Assembly (NCBI GenBank): GCA_910585635.1
Contig: CAJUFE010000039.1
Span: forward strand, 1 to 46,310
Length of the DNA: 46,310 nucleotides
From: an uncultured Lachnospiraceae bacterium
GTDB lineage: Bacteria > Bacillota > Clostridia > Lachnospirales > Lachnospiraceae
Direction: 5' to 3'
The notes beneath the pieces are model-generated. The model worked only from the letters and a program-made list of their open reading frames with translations. It searched no databases and was not told the origin of the DNA. This document shows, piece by piece, positions 24,786-33,001 of this stretch. Every line of letters begins with the position of its first letter. Positions within the stretch are counted from its first letter, which is position 1. The position numbers and the translations under genes were made by a program.

Positions 24786-25263
24786 ACTTGTGATAGGGCT
24801 CGTGGTTGATGATCTTAAAGTTGCGGTAGAGCTGCTCTAAGAGGATCACCCGCATGAGCTGATGGGGAAAGGTGAGTTTAGAAAAGCTGAGGAGCATATC
24901 CGCCCGGGCGAGGACGGCCTTTGAAAGGCCTAAGGAGCCGCCGATGATGAACGTGAGATGGCTGGTCCCGTCCACCCCCAGCTTTTCCAGCTTTTTCGCC
25001 AATCCCACCGAATCGGGCATCTGGCCCTGGATCGCCAGAGCGATGACATAGGAAGAAGGACGGATCTTTTCCAGGATCCGTCCGCCTTCTTTTTCCAAGA
25101 TCTGCGCCTCCATGGCCATGCTTGCCCCTTCCGGCGCCCGTTCGTCCGGCACCTGGCAGATCTCCAGCTTGCAGTATCGGCTCAGGCGCTTGCTGTATTC
25201 CGTGACGGCGTCTTCCAGATACTTTTCCTTTAACCGCCCCACAACGATCAGTGTGATCTTCAT
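24784..25263 (-). CDS. rlmH: 23S rRNA pseudouridine-1915 N3-methyltransferase
   Basis: SPOUT-class methyltransferase that uses S-adenosylmethionine to methylate pseudouridine 1915 of 23S rRNA in the assembled 70S ribosome. The 159-residue length and landmarks fit: ITLIVVGRLKE.Y start, the FIIGGSLGLS knot loop, and the C-terminal KLTFPHQLMRVILLEQLYRNFKI followed by the YHK tail that contacts rRNA. The gene follows the response regulator by only 21 nt in the same direction, so they are probably co-transcribed. Confidence 0.97.
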   Translation of the reverse strand: MKITLIVVGRLKEKYLEDAVTEYSKRLSRYCKLEICQVPDERAPEGASMAMEAQILEKEGGRILEKIRPSSYVIALAIQGQMPDSVGLAKKLEKLGVDGTSHLTFIIGGSLGLSKAVLARADMLLSFSKLTFPHQLMRVILLEQLYRNFKIINHEPYHK

Positions 25264-25284
25264 CCTCAGGATCCTTCTCCGGGC

Positions 25285-25986
25285 TTATTTAACGCGGAAG
25301 TAATAGCCCACGCCCCATTTGGTGTGTACGTATTTGGGATCGCTGGGGCTGGGCTCGATCTTTTCCCGGAGCCGCCGCACGTGGACATCCACCGTCCGCA
25401 CATCCCCATTATCCAAAGCCTTGTTCCCCCAGACGAAGGTGAGGAGGGATTCCCGGCTGTAGACTTTGTTGGGGTGGCAGACCAAAAGCTCTAAAAGGTC
25501 GAACTCCTTTGCGGTCAGATTGATCTCCTTCTCGGCGATGAAGACCCGGCGGCTCTCCACATCCAGCTTTAAGTCCCCGGCGGTCACCACCTTGTTCTCC
25601 GGCTCACTGCTGGTCTTGTTCCTCTTCGCGCTGCGGCGCATGATCGCCTTGATCCTGGCTTTGACCTCCAGGATGTTAAAGGGCTTGGTGATATAATCGT
25701 CAGCGCCGTAATCCAGGCCCATGATCTTATCCATATCGCTGCCCTTGGCGGTCAGCATGATGATCGGGACCTCGGAAAACTCGCGGATCGTCTGGCATAC
25801 CTCTAACCCGTCATGCTTGGGGAGCATCACATCTAAAAGGACCACATCGTACTCCTTCAGCTTTACCTTCTCGATCGCTTCTTCGCCGTCATAGGCATGA
25901 TCGACTTCCATCCCGTCCTGCTCTAAACTGAACCGGATCCCCTTTACGATCAGTTTTTCGTCATCTACTACCAAGATACTCGCCAT
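25285..25986 (-). CDS. OmpR/PhoB-family response regulator, WalR-like, without a neighbouring kinase
   Basis: A 233-residue regulator: receiver domain with VVDDE acidic pair, phospho-Asp in LLDVMLPKHDG, the TAK switch and the KPFN lysine; then a winged-helix DNA-binding domain with LTAKEFDLLELL and the VRTVDVHVRRLREKI recognition helix ending in GVGYYF. The start is placed at 25986, after a GGTGGAG site; eleven more upstream codons are open. It precedes rlmH. In Bacillus the WalR-WalK-WalHI cluster lies near rlmH, so this may be a WalR relic locus lacking walK. Target genes cannot be read from here. Confidence 0.92.
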   Translation of the reverse strand: MASILVVDDEKLIVKGIRFSLEQDGMEVDHAYDGEEAIEKVKLKEYDVVLLDVMLPKHDGLEVCQTIREFSEVPIIMLTAKGSDMDKIMGLDYGADDYITKPFNILEVKARIKAIMRRSAKRNKTSSEPENKVVTAGDLKLDVESRRVFIAEKEINLTAKEFDLLELLVCHPNKVYSRESLLTFVWGNKALDNGDVRTVDVHVRRLREKIEPSPSDPKYVHTKWGVGYYFRVK

Positions 25987-26104
25987 ACTCCACCCCTGCC
26001 TCCATGCTCTGTCAGCCATCTGCTGCTCTATGGGTCATGATGCCGGGACTTAAGGGTCATGGGCAGCCATCCGGTCATGGACGGCTGGCCGTATAGGCCC
26101 GGCC

Positions 26105-26932
26105 TCATATCGTTATCTCTTCTTTGATCTTTTGGAAGGCTCCCTCCTTGATCCCGGGGACCAGCATGATATCTTCGATCCTCTGGAAGGGACCATGCCC
26201 TTCGCGGTATGTGATGATCGCCTGGGCCCGGGTCTCCCCGATCCCTTTTAAGGTCATCAGCTCTTCCTTGCCAGCTGTGTTGATATCGATCTTGGACGGC
26301 TCCGGGCCGCTCCCTGCTCTAGCGGGGCGGTCTGTGCCTGCTCCGGCTCCATCCTGCGCAGAGACGGTCCGGGGCGCGGTCTCTGCCTCCTCCTCCGTGT
26401 AGATCGTGACCTGCATCCCATCCGACACCAGGGCCGCCAGGTTCACATAGCGCTCATCCGCTCCCGCGAGAAAACCGCCGGCCATCTCTACCGCCTGGTA
26501 GATCCGGCTCCCTTTGGGCAGTCCATAGACCCCCGGCTTTTCCACGGCGCCGCAGATATGTACAAAGCAGGTGTCCGGGTCTGTCCCGGCACCTGCTCCG
26601 GAAAGCTCTGCCGAGGGCCGGTCTGGTCCGTCCGCTGGTCCAGTGGCCGCTGCCTGCGCATCTTCCGGTCCGGTAGAGGTGGTCCCTGTCTGCCCGCTTT
26701 CTGGGAGGTCCCCTGTCTCGGATGGGGAGCTTTGGCCGCCTTCAGGCAGAACGCCTGCCTCCGATGTGCCGTTCCCCCTGTCCTCCTGCTCCAGGAGCAG
26801 GACCCCGTTCTCGCTCCCATCAGAAAAAAGCCCGTCCGCACCCCGCCGGGAACAACTGTACAGGATACCGGCCAGGATCATGAGCAGAACGGTCAATGTG
26901 ATCTTTATCCATCGTAAATATCGATATCGCAT
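26105..26932 (-). CDS. comEA: ComEA-like DNA-binding competence protein (SLBB plus helix-hairpin-helix)
   Basis: Membrane-anchored DNA-binding protein that in competent bacteria holds incoming double-stranded DNA. A single N-terminal membrane segment (~9-27) leads into a long Gly/Ser/Pro-rich low-complexity linker (~30-115), an SLBB-type domain (VHICGAVEKPGVYGLPKG...), a second linker, and a C-terminal helix-hairpin-helix pair (INTAGKEELMTLKGIGE..A..II.YRE.HGPFQ...DI). The 275-residue length exceeds the usual ~200 because of the linkers. comEC and other competence genes are not next to it. It reads in the same direction as the response regulator and rlmH. Confidence 0.9.
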   Translation of the reverse strand: MRYRYLRWIKITLTVLLMILAGILYSCSRRGADGLFSDGSENGVLLLEQEDRGNGTSEAGVLPEGGQSSPSETGDLPESGQTGTTSTGPEDAQAAATGPADGPDRPSAELSGAGAGTDPDTCFVHICGAVEKPGVYGLPKGSRIYQAVEMAGGFLAGADERYVNLAALVSDGMQVTIYTEEEAETAPRTVSAQDGAGAGTDRPARAGSGPEPSKIDINTAGKEELMTLKGIGETRAQAIITYREGHGPFQRIEDIMLVPGIKEGAFQKIKEEITI

Positions 26933-27031
26933 CCTTGTGATGGGGATACCATTTCAGCCTGTATTACTATCCTACCAGGTGTGCCATTGAAAAACAAGTC
27001 TTAATTTCTGGCTTTTTTCTTAAGGATATTT

Positions 27032-27457
27032 TTAGTATTTGAAAATGATGATCCCGACGATGGCCACCAGGGCGCCGACGAGCTTTTTCCACTCAAAAGC
27101 CGCCTTCTCCACGCCCAGGAGGCCGAAGAGCTCGATGCCGTAGGCGATGACGATCTGGGAGATGACGATGAGGAGGGCGGACTGGGCCGGGCCTAAGCTG
27201 TCCATGCTGCGGATGACGGTGTAGGTGATCAGCGCGCCTAAGATGCCGCCTAGCAGCATATAGCGGGGCTCTACCTGCCATAATGCGCTGATGGGCTGGC
27301 GGCCGCTTAAAAACCACATCAGGATACATACTAAGAAGGCGGAGAGCTGTACCCAGCCTGCGGCGGTCCAGATGCTGCTCTGCTTGGTGACCCCGGTGTT
27401 CATCACCCCTTGTATGCTCATCAACGCGCCTGAGATCAATGCTATGAGGATTCCCAT
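27032..27457 (-). CDS. YdcZ/DUF606 family small membrane protein
   Basis: A 141-residue protein with about five hydrophobic helices, matching half-size members of the drug/metabolite transporter superfamily (DUF606/YdcZ). The N-terminus MGILIALISGALMSIQGVMN, with a small-residue-rich first helix, and the LVGALVAIVGIIIF end are typical. Such proteins often work as homo- or heterodimers; only one copy is present here. A strong minus-strand ribosome site (AAGGAGA) lies upstream of the start. It is divergent from the spoIIIA operon. Confidence 0.85.
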   Translation of the reverse strand: MGILIALISGALMSIQGVMNTGVTKQSSIWTAAGWVQLSAFLVCILMWFLSGRQPISALWQVEPRYMLLGGILGALITYTVIRSMDSLGPAQSALLIVISQIVIAYGIELFGLLGVEKAAFEWKKLVGALVAIVGIIIFKY

Positions 27458-27547
27458 TTTTTATCTCCTTTTTGTTGTTCGATAGTCTATGGTGGCACCT
27501 GGATGTGCCCATCACGCTATAGTCTGCGGCGTATGGAGGATCTTTAT

Positions 27548-27575
27548 GCAAATTTCTTGCCCGTAGGCATAAAGG
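27548..27575 (+). promoter_or_regulatory. Candidate sigma-E promoter of the spoIIIA operon
   Basis: GCAAATT (27548-27554) and CATAAAGG (27568-27575) are separated by 13 nt, close to the mother-cell sigma-E pattern (GCATATT, 13-15 nt, CATACAAT). The operon is sigma-E controlled in Bacillus and Clostridium; the match here is partial. Confidence 0.45.
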
Positions 27576-27616
27576 GGCCAGGCTGTCCATATATTTGCGG
27601 TAAGGGGGGATGCAGG

Positions 27617-28636
27617 ATGGATCAGATGGAGCAGGTGGTGAAGATCTTCCCGCGGAAGCTGCGGATGATGCTGGGGGGAGCGGGGACGGAGCATTTTCAG
27701 GCGGAGGAGCTGCGTTTAAGGACCGGACAGCCCCTGCTGATGAAGGCTGAGGGGGAGGAGTGGTATCTGGGAGCAGATGGGACGCGGTGGGAAAAGGATG
27801 GGGGCCGGGAGCGCTCCGCGCCCGGTTACCTGGTGACCGCGGAGGATATCCGGGAAACGCTGGAATATATGAGCCGGTACTCCCTGTACGCCTTTGACAG
27901 TGAGCTGCGGCAGGGGTTTTTGACGATCCAGGGCGGGCATCGGGTGGGGGTGGCCGGTCAGGCGGTGCTGGAGGGCGGGAAGGTAAAGACCTTGCAGAAC
28001 ATCTCTTTTTTAAATGTCCGGGTGGCCAGAGAAGTCCCGGGCTGTGCGGACAAGATCCTTCCGTATATCTACGAAAAGGGAAGGGTCTGTTCGGCTCTGG
28101 TGATCTCGCCCCCGGGCTGCGGGAAGACCACGCTGCTCCGGGATATGATCCGCCAGGTGTCAGATGGATGGCAGGATAAGGAGCGGGGGAGGCTCGTGAA
28201 GGGCTTGACCGTGGGCGTGGTGGATGAACGGTCGGAGCTGGGCGCCTGCTGCCAGGGAAGACCCCAGAACGATCTGGGCAGGCGTACAGATGTGCTGGAC
28301 GGCTGTCCAAAGGCAGAGGGGATCATGATGCTGATCCGCAGCATGGCTCCCCAGGTGGTGGCAGTGGACGAGGTGGGGAGCCCAGAGGATCTGGAGGCGA
28401 TCCGATATGGGAAAAACTGTGGCTGCAAGCTGCTGGCCACGGTCCACGGCTGTTCTCTGGAGGATATCCGAAAAAAGCCGGTATTCAAGGAGCTGATGGC
28501 GGAAGGCCTGTTCCAGCGGTCCGTCGTGCTGGAGAGCCGGGAGAGGCCGGGGCAGGTGCGGGAGGTATTAGATGGAGACGGACGCTGCCTGTGGCGTTAT
28601 GGACAGGGACAGGACGCGGCCCGCCCCACCGGGTAA
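27617..28636 (+). CDS. spoIIIAA: Stage III sporulation protein AA, AAA ATPase
   Basis: Mother-cell ATPase of the SpoIIIA-SpoIIQ channel that links mother cell and forespore during engulfment; it resembles secretion ATPases. The Walker A loop is SPPGCGKTTLLRD, a Walker B-like stretch is VVAVDEVG, and the IQGGHRVGVAGQ and VDERSELGAC segments are standard for SpoIIIAA. I start it at ATG 27617 (339 residues), because AAGGGGGG precedes it; the frame is open to 27503 but that extension does not look like the family. The stop codon lies inside the first unit of a 32-bp tandem repeat. Confidence 0.95.
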   Translation: MDQMEQVVKIFPRKLRMMLGGAGTEHFQAEELRLRTGQPLLMKAEGEEWYLGADGTRWEKDGGRERSAPGYLVTAEDIRETLEYMSRYSLYAFDSELRQGFLTIQGGHRVGVAGQAVLEGGKVKTLQNISFLNVRVAREVPGCADKILPYIYEKGRVCSALVISPPGCGKTTLLRDMIRQVSDGWQDKERGRLVKGLTVGVVDERSELGACCQGRPQNDLGRRTDVLDGCPKAEGIMMLIRSMAPQVVAVDEVGSPEDLEAIRYGKNCGCKLLATVHGCSLEDIRKKPVFKELMAEGLFQRSVVLESRERPGQVREVLDGDGRCLWRYGQGQDAARPTG

Positions 28637-28711
28637 AGAGGCAGCGCGCGGCCCGCTGCGCCGGGTAAAGAGGTAGCGTGCGGCCCGCTGCGTCGGGTAA
28701 AGCGGCAGAGG
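28616..28711 (+). repeat. Three 32-bp tandem repeats spanning the spoIIIAA stop codon
   Basis: Units 28616-28647, 28648-28679 and 28680-28711 each begin GCGGCCCGC and contain CGGGTAAAG. The TAA in the first unit is the spoIIIAA stop. The repeats lengthen the gap before spoIIIAB to 188 nt, in an operon that is otherwise mostly tightly packed. Confidence 0.85.
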
Positions 28712-28824
28712 GAGGCCAGAGGAGAGCGGCAAAGGACGTGTGGGAGACCGATGGACCCAGCGCGGAGGAGGATGGCCCATGCCAGGAGGCATGTGGGAGA
28801 TATGGAAGAGAGGAGGCGGTCAGG

Positions 28825-29361
28825 GTGCGGTGGATCGGCGCTTGTCTGGTGACGGCGGGCTGTACTGGCTTGGGGCGGCATATGGCACAGCAGTGGAGGC
28901 TGCGCCTTAGGTGGTTAGAGCAGCTCAGGCAGATGATCTATTTTCTGAAGGGAGAGATCCTATATGGACATACGGCTTTAGGGGAGGCCCTGGAACGGGT
29001 TGGAAAACGATGCCAGAGGGCGGAAGGAGAAAGAGGCTCTAAGGAACTGCCTCTTTTTTTCCTGTCTGTGGCGCGGAGGATCCAGGAGCAGGAGGGAGAG
29101 GCCTTTTCCACGATCTGGAGGGAGGAGCTGGATCCGATCAAAGAGACCCCTTTAAAGGAAGAGGACGTGGCCAGCCTGCAGGAGCTGGGCAAGCATCTGG
29201 GGTATCTGGACCTGGATATGCAGGAGCGGTATCTGCTCCTCTACCTGGAACAGCTGGACGGGCAGATCGGCTATCTGCGCATGCACCTGAAAGAGAGGAC
29301 AAAGCTCTATACCAGCCTGGGCATCATGGGCGGGCTTTTTTTGACGGTGGCGATGTTATGA
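28825..29361 (+). CDS. spoIIIAB: Stage III sporulation protein AB
   Basis: A 178-residue membrane-anchored protein of the SpoIIIA channel, structurally similar to the cytoplasmic GspF-type domains of secretion systems. It starts at GTG 28825, 8 nt after AGGAGG; the frame is open further upstream but that part is repeat-derived. An N-terminal hydrophobic segment (WIGACLVTAGCTGLG), the family motif LRQMIYFLKGEILYGHTALGEALE, and a C-terminal membrane segment (LGIMGGLFLTVAML) are visible. Confidence 0.93.
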   Translation: MRWIGACLVTAGCTGLGRHMAQQWRLRLRWLEQLRQMIYFLKGEILYGHTALGEALERVGKRCQRAEGERGSKELPLFFLSVARRIQEQEGEAFSTIWREELDPIKETPLKEEDVASLQELGKHLGYLDLDMQERYLLLYLEQLDGQIGYLRMHLKERTKLYTSLGIMGGLFLTVAML

Positions 29362-29398
29362 GGGCGGGACAAAGGGGAACGGGAGGTGCTGTGGCGCT

Positions 29399-29593
29399 AT
29401 GGGAGTGAGTTTGATCTTTAGGATCGCGGCAGTGGGCATCTTGGTATCGGTGATCTGCCAGGTGCTCAAGCACAGCGGAAGGGAGGAGCAGGCTTTTTTG
29501 ACCAGCCTGGCCGGACTGATCTTAGTGCTGTTCTGGATGGTCCCGTATATCTATGAGCTGTTTGAGACCATGAAGGATCTGTTTTCCTTGTGA
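29399..29593 (+). CDS. spoIIIAC: Stage III sporulation protein AC
   Basis: A 64-residue membrane protein with two hydrophobic helices, starting MGVSLIFRIAAVGILVSVI and keeping the HSGREEQAFL loop between helices that marks the family. It is thought to sit with AD in the inner-membrane core of the SpoIIIA complex. It follows spoIIIAB by 37 nt and precedes spoIIIAD by 22 nt. The length is normal for SpoIIIAC. Confidence 0.95.
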   Translation: MGVSLIFRIAAVGILVSVICQVLKHSGREEQAFLTSLAGLILVLFWMVPYIYELFETMKDLFSL

Positions 29594-29615
29594 CCGTTTG
29601 GTAAGGGGGAGGGAC

Positions 29616-30002
29616 ATGACGATCGTGACAGTAGCCGCTATAGGTGTGGCGGCGGTGCTTTTAGCTGCCCAGCTAAAGGAGATGAAGAGCAGCTATAGCT
29701 TTTTCTTATCGGCCGCGGCCGGGCTGTTCATCTTTTTTTACGGGCTTAAGAAGCTGGAGACGATCCTGGCGGTGCTGGAGACGATCCAGAGGGCGATCCG
29801 CCTGGATGATATCTATCTGGTCACATTGATGAAGATGGTGGGGATCACATACATAGGCGAGGCGGCTGCCGGGATCTGTAAGGATAATGGCTGCAGCTTC
29901 CTGGGGAGACAGATCGAGATCTTTGGGAGGCTGTCCATCCTGGCGGTCAGCGCACCGGTGGTGCTGGCGCTGCTGGACACGCTGGAAAGGTTCCTGTCAT
30001 GA
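29616..30002 (+). CDS. spoIIIAD: Stage III sporulation protein AD
   Basis: A 128-residue membrane protein with three to four hydrophobic helices; the second half has the MKMVGITYIGEAAAGICKDNG segment typical of SpoIIIAD. The start is set at ATG 29616 since a GGGGGAGGGA site precedes it; the frame extends six codons further without support. Its stop overlaps the spoIIIAE start (ATGA), suggesting translational coupling. Part of the inner-membrane core of the feeding channel. Confidence 0.95.
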   Translation: MTIVTVAAIGVAAVLLAAQLKEMKSSYSFFLSAAAGLFIFFYGLKKLETILAVLETIQRAIRLDDIYLVTLMKMVGITYIGEAAAGICKDNGCSFLGRQIEIFGRLSILAVSAPVVLALLDTLERFLS

Positions 30003-31237
30003 AAGGGGCGGTGCGGGTCTTCCTGTTTTTGTGCGGTCTGTGCGTGGTAAGGATGTGGGCGGCGCCGGTGGTCTTTGGAGGCGTGGCGGGCCGGGGCGGG
30101 CCGATGACGGCCGGGACTGACTGGGCTGGAGCGGATGGCAGCACTGGGTCAGATACCGCAAACCTGCAGATCCCCGGCTTGTCCGACCTGCCGGATCTGG
30201 GGCTGGGGGAGATCCAGGCCTTTTTAGATCAAAGGCAGGGGGCAGCCCGGATCTCCTTTTCTGGCCTGATGGAGGACCTGGTCCGCGGGGATCTCTCAGG
30301 TCTGACCGACCGGCTCTTTACGGCTCTTCGGGAGACGGTAGCGAAAGAGTTTGGGGGCAGCATCCACTTTTTAGCCCGGGCGGTGGTGCTGGGGATCGTG
30401 GGGGCAGTCTTTGCCCAGGTGGCGGCCGCGTTCCCGGAAAGCCGTATGGCGGAGACCGGGGCGTTCATCACCTATCTTTTGACCTTCATCTGTCTGACCG
30501 CCAGCTTTTTTACCAGTGTGGATACGGTGGAGGATATGCTCCAGCTGGTGCTGGAGTTCATGGAGATCTTGCTCCCGGCATTTTTCCTGGGGGTGGCCCT
30601 ATCCGGAGGGAGCATATCCGGGGCGGCCCTGTACGGCAGTGTGGCCGGAGCCGTAGGTGGAGCCGGATTTTTGTGCAAGGTGGTGCTCATCCCGTTGATC
30701 AAGGTGTATGTGCTGCTGGTGATGGCCGGGAACCTTTCTGGGGATGGCTTCGTCACCAGGCTGACCAAGGGCGTGGAGGCCGGGGTCGGGTGGAGCTTAA
30801 AGGCCGGAGCCGGTATATTTCTGGGGCTGCAGCTGGTGCAGACCATGATCCTCCCCTACGCGGACAGTGTGAAACGGTCAGGCCTGCAGAAGCTGGTAGC
30901 GGCCATCCCCGGCGTGGGGGCAGGGGCGGAGGCAGTATTGCAGGTGACGGTAGGCTCCGGCGTATTGCTCAAGAACACGATCGGAGGAGCCGCTGTGGCT
31001 GTATTGGCCGTCCTGGCGGCTGTCCCGGTGGCCAAGCTCCTCTTTTTCCTGGTGCTGTACCGGGGGGCGGCGGCACTGATGGAGCCGGTCTGTGATAAGC
31101 GGATCGTGGCCTGCGCCGACGGGATGGGAAGGGCCCATGGCCTGCTGTTAGAGACCGCTCTGGCGGTGGTGCTCCTTTTTTCCATCTCCATCGCACTGAT
31201 CTGCAGCGCGACCAATGCGGTGTATTTTGGAGGATGA
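29999..31237 (+). CDS. spoIIIAE: Stage III sporulation protein AE
   Basis: A 412-residue protein with an N-terminal signal-like segment (VRVFLFLCGLCVVRMWA), a soluble stretch, and six to seven membrane helices in the second half; it is the largest membrane subunit of the SpoIIIA complex and is needed for sigma-G activity in the forespore. The family stretches LVRGDLSGL, LEFMEILLPAFFLGVALSGG and GVEAGVGWSLKAGAGIFLGLQLVQ are visible. Its start overlaps the spoIIIAD stop and its stop overlaps the spoIIIAF ribosome site. Confidence 0.95.
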   Translation: MKGAVRVFLFLCGLCVVRMWAAPVVFGGVAGRGGPMTAGTDWAGADGSTGSDTANLQIPGLSDLPDLGLGEIQAFLDQRQGAARISFSGLMEDLVRGDLSGLTDRLFTALRETVAKEFGGSIHFLARAVVLGIVGAVFAQVAAAFPESRMAETGAFITYLLTFICLTASFFTSVDTVEDMLQLVLEFMEILLPAFFLGVALSGGSISGAALYGSVAGAVGGAGFLCKVVLIPLIKVYVLLVMAGNLSGDGFVTRLTKGVEAGVGWSLKAGAGIFLGLQLVQTMILPYADSVKRSGLQKLVAAIPGVGAGAEAVLQVTVGSGVLLKNTIGGAAVAVLAVLAAVPVAKLLFFLVLYRGAAALMEPVCDKRIVACADGMGRAHGLLLETALAVVLLFSISIALICSATNAVYFGG

Positions 31238-31239
31238 GC

Positions 31240-32133
31240 ATGGAATGGGTCTTTCAATGGGTAAAAAACATCACCTACTATCTGGTCTTCATCAGCCTGA
31301 TCTCGGGACTGATGCCGGATACCCGATATGAGCGGTACGTCAAGCTGTTTTATGGGATCGTCTTTATCCTGCTGGTAGTGAGCCCTCTGACGGCAGGGCT
31401 CAAGCTGGACAAGATGCTGGCTCAGGCCTACGAGGCCCTGTGCATGGAAGGGGATACAGGCTCATCAGAGTTTGCGGACAGGCTGCAAAAGATCGAGGCA
31501 GAGCAGGTGGAGCGGGTGTTCGCCCAGTACGAGAAAGCGGTGGCCCAGGATATCCAGGTGATGGCAGAGGAGGCCGGCTTTTCCTGCCGACAGGTCAGCG
31601 TGCGGATCGAGGGACGGGAGGGGGAGGCGTGTTTCGGGCAGGTGGCGGCCGTGGAGCTGGTGCTGGGACCGGGTGGACCCGCCGGCCCGGCTGTCACTGC
31701 CCCGGCTGCCGCGGCTCCGACAGCTGTTGCCCCGGCTGCCGCTGCTCCGGCAGCTGTTGCTCCGACTGCCGCTGCTCCGGCAGCTGTTGCTCCGACTGCT
31801 GCTGACCCGCCTGCCGCCGCTCTGGCTGCCACAGACCCGCCTGCTGCCGCGCAGACTGTCGCCGACCCGACGGATACCGAGGCCGCAGTCGGAGTGAACG
31901 GCTGGGAGGTGGCCCCCATCAACATTAAAGTGGGGCTGGAGGATGAAGGCGGAGGGGCCGGGAGCCGGACCGTCTTCCACGGATCCAAGCAGAAGGGCGA
32001 TATGGGGCAGAAAGGTGATAAGGAGCAGGAAGGTCATAGTGAGCAGGAGGCGCTATATGGATTTCAGAGAAAAGTGGCAGGGTATTATGGACTGGATGAA
32101 AAAGCGGTCCGGATCACATGGAAAGATGACTAA
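31240..32133 (+). CDS. spoIIIAF: Stage III sporulation protein AF with an Ala/Pro repeat insertion
   Basis: Two N-terminal membrane helices (YYLVFISLISGLMP, LFYGIVFILLVVSPL) are followed by a coiled region and a ring-building-type domain that ends in EALYGFQRKVAGYYGLDEKAVRI. ATG 31240 is preferred because GGAGG lies 6 nt upstream; ATG 31234 touches it. The family is usually around 200 residues, but this one has about 298 because a block of 10-residue Ala/Pro units (about residues 154-190) and an acidic/Gly linker interrupt the soluble domain. The 3' end overlaps spoIIIAG by 77 nt. Confidence 0.9.
   Translation: MEWVFQWVKNITYYLVFISLISGLMPDTRYERYVKLFYGIVFILLVVSPLTAGLKLDKMLAQAYEALCMEGDTGSSEFADRLQKIEAEQVERVFAQYEKAVAQDIQVMAEEAGFSCRQVSVRIEGREGEACFGQVAAVELVLGPGGPAGPAVTAPAAAAPTAVAPAAAAPAAVAPTAAAPAAVAPTAADPPAAALAATDPPAAAQTVADPTDTEAAVGVNGWEVAPINIKVGLEDEGGGAGSRTVFHGSKQKGDMGQKGDKEQEGHSEQEALYGFQRKVAGYYGLDEKAVRITWKDD
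31702..31818 (+). repeat. 30-bp coding tandem repeat in spoIIIAF
   Basis: Units of 30 bp at 31702-31731, 31732-31761 and 31762-31791, then a degenerate fourth, each start CCGRCTGCC and encode PAAAAPAAVA-like decapeptides. The period is a multiple of three, so copy changes keep frame. Confidence 0.85.
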
Positions 32134-32917
32134 GGGGAACTGGATCATCCTTCTCTGCACAGGCCTGCTCTTTTTGACCGCGGCTATGCCTTCGCGGGGA
32201 GCCGCAGGGAGCTGGCGTAAGATGCTGGGACTGGACGGCAGTGAGGAACAAGCCGAGGGGGCATGGGGGGACGGAACAGGGCTTTATGGCGGACAGGACG
32301 GCAGTAGCGGGGGAAGGGCAGCAGAGGGGACTGACCGTGAGGCCGGGACCGTAGCTGCCCTAGGTGGGGAGCGTACCCGGGAGGGGGAGCCCGATAGCAG
32401 CCAGGGAGCCTACCTCTATAGTTATGAGGCGTCGATGGAAAGACGGGTAAAGGAGATGCTGGCCAAGGTGGAGGGAGTAGGGGAGGTGGATGTGCTGATC
32501 GTGCTGAAGTCCTCGGAGCAGAAGGTGTACCAGACCGACGGGAAGTCCTTGTACTCCTCCACCAAAGAACAAGACTCTTCTGGCGGGATGCGGCAGATCG
32601 CCCAGCAGGACGAGGAGCGCAGCACCGTGCTGGTAGAAGGCGGCGACGTGAGCCTCCATGCGGGACTTGGGGGCAGCGGCCTCTGGGGAGGGGCCGGGAG
32701 CGGCGCTTTGGCGGGCGAGGACAGCAGCAGAACGGCCGCAGGGACAGAGGGGAACGGCCCCCTCCTGGAAAAGGAGCTGCGCCCGGAGGTGTCCGGGATC
32801 GTGATCAGCGCCCAGGGCGGGGGGGAGGCCTCGGTAAAAGCGGAGATCACGGCGGCCATGGAGGCATTATTTGACCTGCCTGCTCATAAGATAAAAGTGT
32901 TAAAGCGGGCCGAATGA
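32057..32917 (+). CDS. spoIIIAG: Stage III sporulation protein AG
   Basis: Forms the large ring of the SpoIIIA-SpoIIQ channel in the intermembrane space. The 286-residue protein starts at ATG 32057, 6 nt after AGGAGG, inside the 3' part of spoIIIAF. A short cytoplasmic N-terminus leads to one membrane segment (WIILLCTGLLFLTAAM), a Gly/Glu-rich linker, and the ring-building domain: YEASMERRVKEMLAKVEGVG, VDVLIVLKSSEQKVYQ, then LRPEVSGIVISAQGGG and a final ALFDLPAHKIKVL. A Gly-rich insertion splits the domain, as is usual for AG. Confidence 0.94.
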   Translation: MDFREKWQGIMDWMKKRSGSHGKMTKGNWIILLCTGLLFLTAAMPSRGAAGSWRKMLGLDGSEEQAEGAWGDGTGLYGGQDGSSGGRAAEGTDREAGTVAALGGERTREGEPDSSQGAYLYSYEASMERRVKEMLAKVEGVGEVDVLIVLKSSEQKVYQTDGKSLYSSTKEQDSSGGMRQIAQQDEERSTVLVEGGDVSLHAGLGGSGLWGGAGSGALAGEDSSRTAAGTEGNGPLLEKELRPEVSGIVISAQGGGEASVKAEITAAMEALFDLPAHKIKVLKRAE

Positions 32918-33001
32918 GACAAAAGCCTGGCAACAGGAATATTTTCTGACTGGCCGAATAAGATGAAGTAGTAAAGCGGGTGGAATAAAGGAGCGAGGAC
33001 A

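Noticed and set aside
27093..28310. A 405-codon minus-strand frame across the YdcZ and spoIIIAA genes
   Set aside because: Very rich in Pro, Arg and Ser, as expected for an antisense frame in G+C-rich DNA; both overlapped genes are well supported.
28616..28711. CRISPR-like 32-bp repeats
   Set aside because: The units are directly abutting with no spacers, so this is a simple tandem duplication.
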